A stretch of 55,678 nt of DNA, taken from positions 1-55,678 of the forward strand of contig NZ_JANXUQ010000075.1 of NCBI RefSeq assembly GCF_025356155.1, in the 5' to 3' direction. The position numbers were made by a program, and so were the translations under genes. Of the stretch, positions 32,028-38,920 are shown piece after piece; position 1 is the stretch's first letter; every line of letters starts with the position of its first letter. The notes below the pieces were generated by a model that saw only the letters and a list, made by a program, of their open reading frames with translations, did not search any database and had not been told where the DNA came from. This stretch comes from Rhodoferax sp. (GTDB lineage Bacteria; Pseudomonadota; Gammaproteobacteria; Burkholderiales; Burkholderiaceae_C).

Positions 32028-34613
32028 TCATCGGCCATCTTCAAAGCGTACGGCATTGCGGCCGGACTCCTTGGCGAGGTACATGGCTTCATCGGCTCGG
32101 CGGAATAATTCCATTTGGTCCGATCCGGTGGGCGAAAAAAGTGCTCCGCCAATGCTGGCGGAACATCGGTGCGAAATTGCAACTTCACCCAGACCCTGGT
32201 GCACCGTAAACGTGTAGATCTCGGAAAGGCGGGTGCGAATTTTCTCAGCAATCCGCATGGCGAGTTGGCGCGAATCCGTTTGGCTGTCACTTAATGCCCC
32301 GAGCGCGATAGCGAACTCATCACCGCCGATACGGGCTACGGTGTCGACCTGGCGAACACTGGCCATGAGTCGACTGGCAACTTCCTTGAGCAAGAGGTCA
32401 CCCACTGCATGACCATATTGGTCATTGAGGGGCTTGAATTTGTCCAGGTCTATCACCAGCAGAGCGCCGTAGGTTCCACTGCGTTTGTTGCTGGCTATGG
32501 TCATGTTGAGACGCTCTTGCAACAGGCGTCGGTTGGCAAGCTTGGTCAGGCTGTCGTGGAAAGCGTAGTCGTACATGAGGGTTTCGGCTTCTTTGCGATC
32601 CGTGATGTCGACATGGATGATTACCGCTCCACGCTCACCCGTGTGTAAGGGAGTGACCGTCATGACAAACCAGCGTTTCTTCTCAGGCGAGTGACAGGGA
32701 TACTCGCAACTGAAGCTGGGCAACTTCCCATTTATGACGGACTCGATCCCTTCGCGGATGTCGACATCTTCGCCAGGCTGTTGCGTCATGCCAGTTAGGA
32801 CTGCGAGGTAGCTGGTGCCAATGTCAACGTTACTACTGCTAGCGCCGTTCAGACATCCACCGTTTTCGGTAGCGAACTGTCGCCATGCTTGGTTGGTTGC
32901 CACAATCACCCCTGAATGGTTTAGCACGGCAATCTCGCTGGGCACCGAATCAAGGATGTCCTGGGCGAAGACCCGGCCTCGCTCCAGGGCAAGCTCAGCC
33001 TGCTTGCGTGCGGTGATATCGCGTGCAGACGCGTATAGGAGGTGCACGCCATCGAGCACCATGCCCTTGGCATTAATCTCCACATCGAGGATGCTTCCAT
33101 CCTTTCGCCGGTGCTTTGTCTCGAAGGCGCGCGGCTGCGCGATCAGACGGCCGATTTCGGGTATGAGTTCCTGGGGCGCAAACATGGCGTCCCAGTCCCG
33201 GACGTTCAACTGTGCCGTTTCTTCTGCGGTGTAGCCCAACAACTGGGCAAACGACTGGCTGAATTGCATGACATTGCCGTTACGATCCAGGATGTGAATG
33301 CCGTCAATTGCTGTATCGAGCAAGGTCTGCAGTCGCGACGTCAGATTCTTTCTCTCAGTGATGTCTTGAATCTGAGACACAAAGTGGACCGGCGTCCCGT
33401 CTGCCGCGCTCACCAGCGACATACTGAGCTGGGCCCAAATGGTTCGGCCGTCTTTGTGGAAATAGCGTTTCTCCATGTCGTACGTTTCGACATCACCGCG
33501 CAGCAAGTCTTCAATATGGTGCAGGTCCGACATCAGGTCATCCGGATGGGTGATCGTCTGAAAATCGGTCACGCGCAATTCCACTTCGCTGTAACCCAGC
33601 ATCTTGCACAATGACTGGTTGGCCTTGAGAAACCGTCCATCTGTGGAAACCAGCGCAATGCCATGTGACGCCGCCTCGAATGAACCTCGAAATTGCGACT
33701 CACTGATCACGAGCGCCGCTTCGGCAAGGCGGCGCGCGGTAATGTCCTGAAACGCGCCTACCAAGCGTACGGGCTTGCCCTGTTCAAATTCGGCCACACC
33801 TAAGGCACGTACCCAAATTCCGGTACCATTTTTCTGGATAAACGGTAGCTCAAGGTCCCAGCGCTGCCCGGTGTCCATCCCACGTGCAACTGCCGCTTCA
33901 ATTACCGGCCGGGCTTGTGGCGCATAGAACTCTATCGCTTCGCTCATCTGGGGTGAATACCCTGGCGGAACCCCGTGAATGCGGCAGGTCTCGTCGGACC
34001 AAAAAATCGTGTTTGCTACCAGATCCACTTCCCAGCCGCCGACTCCAGCCATGGACCCGGTCCGTTCCAGTAGCGCTTTGGTACGCTGCAATTCAAGTTG
34101 TAAGGCATTTTCCCGCCGTACTGACCGAGACCCTTCGATAATTCTGGCAGCAGTGGCCGCAAGCACCACTAATTTTCTGGCTTGGCTAGTGTCAAGCGAG
34201 TGAGCTTTGTTATCTGCAACACACAATGTGCCTATGCGCTCGTGATGCCCTAGCAAGATCGGCGCGCCAGCGAAAAAATGCATTCCTGACGGTGCAGTAA
34301 CCCAGGCGCTGGCCATAAAACGTGAGTCCAGCGCGGCGTCTGCCACTATGGCAAGTGCATCACCATCCGACGCAACGGCCAATAGTTCCACGTCGCTCAG
34401 CAGACCAGACACCACGGTAGAGTTGGCATTGGCAACATAACAGGGTTGCGTCCCATCGGAAAAAGCGATCCACGCCACAGTCACCCCGAGAGCTATCTTG
34501 ACACCCTCCAAAAGGGGAAGTGCCTCAGGCAGCGTGGAAGCATCCGACACCAAGTGCAAAGGTACCGCAGTGGATGGCGGTTGGGGGGTCGAAGCAAGCA
34601 AGAGGTCGTCCAT
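32028..34613 (-). CDS. Diguanylate cyclase with GAF and multiple PAS domains
   Basis: An 861-residue, apparently soluble sensor enzyme making c-di-GMP. Order: GAF-like domain (about 25-165), a PAS region with PAC segment VRLVGAFQDITARRLAE (about 185-300), three further PAS domains each ending in a PAC segment (FVSQIQDITERKNL, LLYASARDITARKQAE, AVIIHVDITDRKEAE), and a C-terminal GGDEF domain. The active site ARIGGDEFAIAL is canonical and the inhibitory RxxD (RQVD) lies five residues before it. There is no EAL domain. I use ATG 34613; a TTG seven codons earlier is an alternative. It separates senA from the rest of the selenium genes, and no functional link is evident. Confidence 0.92.
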   Translation of the reverse strand: MDDLLLASTPQPPSTAVPLHLVSDASTLPEALPLLEGVKIALGVTVAWIAFSDGTQPCYVANANSTVVSGLLSDVELLAVASDGDALAIVADAALDSRFMASAWVTAPSGMHFFAGAPILLGHHERIGTLCVADNKAHSLDTSQARKLVVLAATAARIIEGSRSVRRENALQLELQRTKALLERTGSMAGVGGWEVDLVANTIFWSDETCRIHGVPPGYSPQMSEAIEFYAPQARPVIEAAVARGMDTGQRWDLELPFIQKNGTGIWVRALGVAEFEQGKPVRLVGAFQDITARRLAEAALVISESQFRGSFEAASHGIALVSTDGRFLKANQSLCKMLGYSEVELRVTDFQTITHPDDLMSDLHHIEDLLRGDVETYDMEKRYFHKDGRTIWAQLSMSLVSAADGTPVHFVSQIQDITERKNLTSRLQTLLDTAIDGIHILDRNGNVMQFSQSFAQLLGYTAEETAQLNVRDWDAMFAPQELIPEIGRLIAQPRAFETKHRRKDGSILDVEINAKGMVLDGVHLLYASARDITARKQAELALERGRVFAQDILDSVPSEIAVLNHSGVIVATNQAWRQFATENGGCLNGASSSNVDIGTSYLAVLTGMTQQPGEDVDIREGIESVINGKLPSFSCEYPCHSPEKKRWFVMTVTPLHTGERGAVIIHVDITDRKEAETLMYDYAFHDSLTKLANRRLLQERLNMTIASNKRSGTYGALLVIDLDKFKPLNDQYGHAVGDLLLKEVASRLMASVRQVDTVARIGGDEFAIALGALSDSQTDSRQLAMRIAEKIRTRLSEIYTFTVHQGLGEVAISHRCSASIGGALFSPTGSDQMELFRRADEAMYLAKESGRNAVRFEDGR

Positions 34614-35047
34614 GGGCAGCAATTCCGTTGTCAAATGTGGCCTAGGGCCGACGAGGCCTTGATTGCGCGAATACTACCCGCTTGGTCCAGCAGCTCGCAT
34701 TTCTCACCGCCAGACCAGCGAACCAATCATCGACAGCCCGAATGAGAACTGCAATGTCTGCCCATGTCGGCGATGCGTATGTGTACCGTAACAGACTTGC
34801 AGCCGAATAACAGACCAATCTTTCGAATGTCTGCAACCGCCGCGTACTTGGCTGACGAAAGTACCAGGTAAACGGCTGGAACGTGTCTAAAGCAGTTATA
34901 CGTTTCCCGCCTTGAACACAGATCGGGGCCGTGCAAATTGAAGGCGTGTTTGTAACTTCAATTGCCAAGAGTAAACGTGGGCCAGAGCGGGAATGCGGCA
35001 AGCACCGGCGCCGCCAAAAGTGCACCACAAGAAGTGGCTCCAATGGC
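34614..35047. other. 434-bp gap without a recognisable gene
   Basis: Between the 3' end of senA and the diguanylate cyclase start I find no frame with family similarity, clear ribosome site or signal peptide. A loosely repeated AATGTCTGC occurs twice, about 80 bp apart. The promoter of the diguanylate cyclase should be near the left end. A GC drop in the middle suggests non-coding DNA or a decayed gene. Confidence 0.5.
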
Positions 35048-36331
35048 CTACACCGCCACCGTGCGAAAGCCGGCAAACACATCGCTGCGGTGCGGCTGGA
35101 AGAAATTGCGGTAGCACGGGTTGTGCATGCGTGTGTGCGTTGCAAATGCGCCGCCACGCAGCTCCCGGTGGTCACCAAACCAGGGTAGTGAGTATTCACT
35201 GTAGGGGCCGGGCGTAAATCCGGGGTAGGGGACGAAGGCATCCGCCGTCCATTCCCACACGCTGTGGCCCCAGGCAAACCCTGCTTGGGTGTGCGCAGCG
35301 TGCTCCCACTCTGCCGCACTGGGCAGGCGCCGTCCGGCCCACAAACAATAGGCCTGGGCTTCAAACGCGTTCAAGTGCATGGCTGGTGCGTCTGGTGGCA
35401 GTGACAACCACTGGTCAAACCAGCGCATCTCCCACGTGCCACGCGCGCTTCTGCGCCAGCGTTGCGGGTGCGCGCAGGTGGACTGCGCCCGCCACCTGCC
35501 TGCCTCCGATGGCCAATACTGTGGCGTATCAAAGCCACCCGCATCGACAAAAAGGGCAAAGTCGCCTGCCGATACCGGCGCGCTGTCGATGGCAAAACTT
35601 TGCAGATGAACCGTGCGCGCAGGGCATTCATTGTCAAATGCAAAACCCGGCTCTGTGGTGTCGTAACCCATGCGCATGTCTGCGGCAGAAAGGGCCAGCA
35701 GCGTGCGATCGCCCACCGTTGGCACGGCCACGCCTTTGGGGGCGGGATAGCCCAGGGCGGCGCGCATCCAGCAAAAGGCCTCCCCGTGCATGTCTTCGTG
35801 GAACAGGGCCAGACGGTGGAAGTACAGCGGGTCGTCGGGTGTGCCCGCGCCAGTGAAAGCACTTTCCACGGGGGGAATAACCTCTATGCAGGCCTCCAGT
35901 TGACGCTGCAATATGTCCCCCAGCTCAGCGGGCGTGGGCATAACCTGCAGCCAACGCTGGGCATGCGGCAAGCGCGCCGAATCGAACAAAGTATCGGGTC
36001 CGGCAAACTGCGGTGGGTGCCACGCCTGCGCGTACCCCGCAGTGTCGCGGTGGTGCGGACCGCGCAGTATCCAGAATTCGGCAAACCAGGCGATGTGCGC
36101 CAGCTCCCAGGCAATCGGGTTGATGCCTATTTGCTCGGTTGGGCTCCATTGCGCAGCGCTCAGATCATCGACCCGTGCCAGCGTTTGCCTGCGGCTGTCG
36201 CGCAACGCTGCCGCCAACCCTGCCCCTGCCAGCGTGCGGGCATCGATGGCGGTCGCCGCTGCTGATTGACGTTCTAGCGTTGCAATGGCAGACATCCAGC
36301 GACCATGTCGCCCCAACGCGCTCTGGGTCAT
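35048..36331 (-). CDS. senA: Selenoneine synthase SenA (EgtB-like)
   Basis: A 427-residue non-haem iron enzyme of the EgtB family. The N-terminal DinB-like half carries the three iron-binding histidines H79 (WELAHIAWF), H178 and H182 (FHEDMHGEAF). The C-terminal half (about 210-427) is a formylglycine-generating-enzyme/sulfatase-modifying fold with CLWAGRRLPSAAEWEHAA, a glycine-rich LRGGAF and the end DVFAGFRTVAV. SenA joins hercynine to a selenosugar on the way to selenoneine. I prefer SenA to EgtB because senB and selD are nearby and no egtA or egtC is seen. Its ATG overlaps the stop of the small repeat protein gene upstream (ATGA). Confidence 0.85.
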   Translation of the reverse strand: MTQSALGRHGRWMSAIATLERQSAAATAIDARTLAGAGLAAALRDSRRQTLARVDDLSAAQWSPTEQIGINPIAWELAHIAWFAEFWILRGPHHRDTAGYAQAWHPPQFAGPDTLFDSARLPHAQRWLQVMPTPAELGDILQRQLEACIEVIPPVESAFTGAGTPDDPLYFHRLALFHEDMHGEAFCWMRAALGYPAPKGVAVPTVGDRTLLALSAADMRMGYDTTEPGFAFDNECPARTVHLQSFAIDSAPVSAGDFALFVDAGGFDTPQYWPSEAGRWRAQSTCAHPQRWRRSARGTWEMRWFDQWLSLPPDAPAMHLNAFEAQAYCLWAGRRLPSAAEWEHAAHTQAGFAWGHSVWEWTADAFVPYPGFTPGPYSEYSLPWFGDHRELRGGAFATHTRMHNPCYRNFFQPHRSDVFAGFRTVAV

Positions 36332-36720
36332 TTGTCGATTGCGGGAGCGGACAGGGCGGGCTGTGAAGACGAAGAAGAAGAGTCCGATCCGCCGATTTTG
36401 TCAGCTACCTTGTGGGCTGCTCTACCGGTCGCCGATGCACCACGCTCGACGCCGCGCGCCGTGGCCTGCGCGCCATGCTCTATGCCGTTGGCCGCCGCCT
36501 TGGTGCCGCGTTCGATGCCACCGGCTGCGGCCCGCGCGCCCTTTTCAATGCCGGTTGCGGCTGCACTGGCGCCGCGCTTGATTGCATTGGCTACTTTGTC
36601 AATGGGGCCGGGGTTGGACTTGATGGGGGCGTCGATTGCTTCTTCTGCGTTGGCGCCAACCGGCCCCAGTACGAGCAGCGAGAGTGAAAGGGACGTTAGG
36701 AATTTTCGCAAGGTTTGCAT
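36328..36720 (-). CDS. Small exported protein with 11-residue alanine-rich repeats
   Basis: A 130-residue protein. Residues 1-27 are a Sec signal peptide ending VGANA-EE. Residues about 45-105 consist of five 11-residue repeats of the form GIE-x-G-x-x-AAA-x (GIEKGARAAAG, GIERGTKAAAN, GIEHGAQATAR, GVERGASATGR), predicted to form an amphipathic helix, followed by a serine tract. The 33-bp units are visible in the DNA. The stop overlaps the senA ATG, so translation is coupled. I do not recognise a family. 11-mer repeats of this sort occur in LEA-like and lipid-binding proteins, but no function can be assigned. ATG 36720 is the start that yields the signal peptide. Confidence 0.78.
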   Translation of the reverse strand: MQTLRKFLTSLSLSLLVLGPVGANAEEAIDAPIKSNPGPIDKVANAIKRGASAAATGIEKGARAAAGGIERGTKAAANGIEHGAQATARGVERGASATGRAAHKVADKIGGSDSSSSSSQPALSAPAIDK

Positions 36721-36809
36721 GGCAAGTAGGTTCTTTTTTGTAATCGCACCATGATATTCTTTTTGCGTTTTAGCCCGCCCGCTACAGATGCAAAGTGTGT
36801 CAGAAAGTG

Positions 36810-37628
36810 TCACTGTGGTCGGCCGATGATGGCCACTGTGGTGTAGCGCACGGCGATGTGGCCATCTGTTGCAAGGCGTTGAAACACTTCCTGCACTTGT
36901 TGGCATGCTTGCTGCCCTTGCGTGGAGTCTCTAGTCGGCATGTACGAGCGGGAAAACACCAGGCTGAGCAGGGCCGCCTCGCTGAGGTGGTGTTGGTGTG
37001 GCCAGCTTAGCTCCAGCGGGGTGAACGATCCGAAAAACTTCGGGACGTCGGCACGTTCCTCATGCGCGACCAGTGCGCCACGCTTGGCGCCACCGAAGTC
37101 CGCAAAGATACCGTCTAGCGCGACGTGCAGCGGGTCGGTCAATACGCGGTCATTCCAGATCAGCGCGACTTTGCCATGGGGCTTTAGCACGCGGAGAAAC
37201 TCGCCCCGTGCGGCTGCGATGTCGAACCAGTGGAAGGCTTGGGCGGCAGTGATCAGGTCGACGGACGCTGCTGGCAGTGGAATGTGCTCAGCGCAACCAT
37301 CTGCGCTGCTGTAGCCCGGGTTGCTCTCCAGCGCTGCGTCGGCCGCCGCGCGCATGGCGGCGTTGGGTTCTACTGCTGTGACGGCGTAGCCGTGTTGCAG
37401 CAGCCCCTGCGTTAGCAGACCCGTGCCCGCGCCAATATCGGCGACCACGGCGCCGGGCCGCAACTGGCATTCCGTGCGCAGCGCGTCAAACAGCGCGGCC
37501 GGGTAGTCGGGGCGGGACGCTACGTAGTCGCTGACCTTGTAAGAAAAAATCTCACCCACGCCGCCCTGGGGCGCGTACAGGGAACGCAGTTGGACGCCGG
37601 TGTCGAGGGAAGTGGTGTTTGGGGACAT
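36810..37628 (-). CDS. Class I SAM-dependent methyltransferase
   Basis: A 272-residue methyltransferase with SAM-binding motif I VVADIGAGTGLLTQ, the acidic end of strand 2 (VTAVEPNAAMR) and ITAAQAFHWFD, as in the UbiE/Methyltransf_11 group. The substrate is unknown. It is not EgtD, which has a different, larger fold, so it does not supply hercynine for senA. The start at 37628 (MSPNTTSL) is preferred over the frame start at 37790. It lies 89 bp upstream of the repeat-protein/senA pair on the same strand. Confidence 0.87.
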   Translation of the reverse strand: MSPNTTSLDTGVQLRSLYAPQGGVGEIFSYKVSDYVASRPDYPAALFDALRTECQLRPGAVVADIGAGTGLLTQGLLQHGYAVTAVEPNAAMRAAADAALESNPGYSSADGCAEHIPLPAASVDLITAAQAFHWFDIAAARGEFLRVLKPHGKVALIWNDRVLTDPLHVALDGIFADFGGAKRGALVAHEERADVPKFFGSFTPLELSWPHQHHLSEAALLSLVFSRSYMPTRDSTQGQQACQQVQEVFQRLATDGHIAVRYTTVAIIGRPQ

Positions 37629-37681
37629 GGCCGAAGTGTGCCGCAAATGGTCAGAGCGTTGGGCCGTTGCAGCGCGCGATA

Positions 37682-38107
37682 CTAGCTCCGCTGTTGGTAA
37701 AGGGTGGCGTGTCCCAGTGTGTATTCCGATAATGGGCCTGCGCGAACCATTGCAGTTGTGCAGTGCGCCGCCTGCTTGAGGTACGAGCATGCCTTGATCG
37801 TTCTGGCGTCTTGGTCTTGTACGAACTCCAATTCCAGTACCACGCGCTGGTAGCCGTCCGCCTCGGTTATACGTTCGAGTGTGTCCATCGTTGCAAACGC
37901 GGCCTCGTCTACCTCAAATACTTGCCCGGACACACGTTCGCCATGCCCTGGTGTATCGATCAAGCAAGGCGAAAAGCGCTCGCCCATCAGGTAGAGTGGG
38001 TAACGTTCCAAGGTGGTGAATATGCCGGGCACACGGATGCCTTGGTTTTTGCCAAAGTTCGGAAAATTTTCCTTGAGCGTGCCGTAGACAAAGACCAGGT
38101 GTTTCAT
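37682..38107 (-). CDS. Gamma-glutamylcyclotransferase-like (AIG2) protein
   Basis: A 141-residue protein of the GGCT/AIG2 family: FVYGTLKENFPNF carries the YGSL-like substrate loop, and VSGQVFEVDEAAFATMDTLE the region of the catalytic glutamate. Members release 5-oxoproline from gamma-glutamyl amines or peptides. The exact substrate is unknown. The start at 38107 (MKHLVFVYGTL) matches the family. It lies 24 bp downstream of the toxin gene. Confidence 0.85.
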   Translation of the reverse strand: MKHLVFVYGTLKENFPNFGKNQGIRVPGIFTTLERYPLYLMGERFSPCLIDTPGHGERVSGQVFEVDEAAFATMDTLERITEADGYQRVVLELEFVQDQDARTIKACSYLKQAAHCTTAMVRAGPLSEYTLGHATLYQQRS

Positions 38108-38131
38108 GAGGGCGAGCAAGCTTATCTGTGC

Positions 38132-38551
38132 CTATACAGTGATCAGGCGTACATCCAGACCCGGCACCTTGGAAAACCCCTGATCAGCCGTCACAAACAA
38201 GACATTTTCCTGCCCCTTGCGCTGCCACTGCAGCGCGCATGCGGCCTGCAAGGCATCTGCTGTTTTGAGGCCATGGTTGGCACGCAGTTCGGTGGCGAGG
38301 TCGATGGCCTCGGCGCTGAGTTCAAGCACCAGTACAGCCGCAAAGAAATCGGCGTAGCGCTGCAATAGGGGGTCGTCTGCTTCGCGCAAAGGCTTGACGC
38401 GGCATTCCATAACGGACAGGCGCGAGATTGCCAACTCCACCAATGGTTGGTCCACCGTCAATTGCGCAATCAATGTGGTGGCCGCCTGGCGGAATTTGCT
38501 TGCACCCTCAAATCGGTAAATCAGTGTGCAGGCGTCCAGAAACAGCTTCAT
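38132..38551 (-). CDS. PIN-domain toxin (VapC-like)
   Basis: A 139-residue PIN-domain ribonuclease. The acidic metal ligands are visible in MKLFLDACTLIY (D6), KTADALQAACAL and FVTADQGF. Its start overlaps the last 4 bp of the antitoxin gene (ATGA-type overlap), typical of type II toxin-antitoxin operons. The toxin would cut RNA when not bound by its partner; the target is unknown. Confidence 0.88.
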   Translation of the reverse strand: MKLFLDACTLIYRFEGASKFRQAATTLIAQLTVDQPLVELAISRLSVMECRVKPLREADDPLLQRYADFFAAVLVLELSAEAIDLATELRANHGLKTADALQAACALQWQRKGQENVLFVTADQGFSKVPGLDVRLITV

Positions 38552-38835
38552 CGTTCATTCCACCCCGCATGCATGCCCGCCAGGCGGGCCTTCAATGCAC
38601 CAGCGTTCAGACCGCCGTCTACCGGTTCGTGGGCCAGCAGCATCTCCAAGCCCACATTGCTTGCGCTGCCGGTGTTGCGTTGCGCCAGTTGCACCAAGCG
38701 GTCGTAGTCTGCCGGCCGCAGCAACACGGCGCTGGGCCGATTGCGCTTCATCAGGTGCACCGGTCCATGTTCAAGAGCTGATTCCACCACGGCAAACCCT
38801 CTGCGCTTGATATCCGCCACAGTAACTATGTTCAT
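38548..38835 (-). CDS. Phd/YefM-family antitoxin
   Basis: A 95-residue antitoxin. The N-terminal DNA-binding fold reads VTVADIKRRGFAVVESALEHGPVHLMKRNRPSAVLL (shown in the order seen; the core is KRNRPSAVLLRPADYDRL), and the C-terminal tail would wrap the PIN toxin encoded downstream. It should repress its own promoter, where repeated GATAAC motifs occur. Confidence 0.88.
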   Translation of the reverse strand: MNIVTVADIKRRGFAVVESALEHGPVHLMKRNRPSAVLLRPADYDRLVQLAQRNTGSASNVGLEMLLAHEPVDGGLNAGALKARLAGMHAGWNER

Positions 38836-38838
38836 AAA

Positions 38839-38880
38839 AACACCTTTTTAGATACTGATAACAGTACCGATAACGGTGTT
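38839..38880 (-). promoter_or_regulatory. Probable operator of the toxin-antitoxin operon
   Basis: Two direct copies, GATAACAGT (38857-38865) and GATAACGGT (38869-38877), are 12 bp apart. An outer inverted pair AACACC (38839-38844) and GGTGTT (38875-38880) encloses them. The site lies just upstream of the antitoxin ATG, where autorepression is expected. Confidence 0.5.
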
Positions 38881-38920
38881 AATCATAGTCCTTGCGAGTC
38901 CGCTTTGCAATGGAGACCGT

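Noticed and set aside
36810..37628. EgtD hercynine-forming methyltransferase
   Set aside because: The sequence is a short UbiE-like methyltransferase without EgtD features, so hercynine must come from elsewhere.
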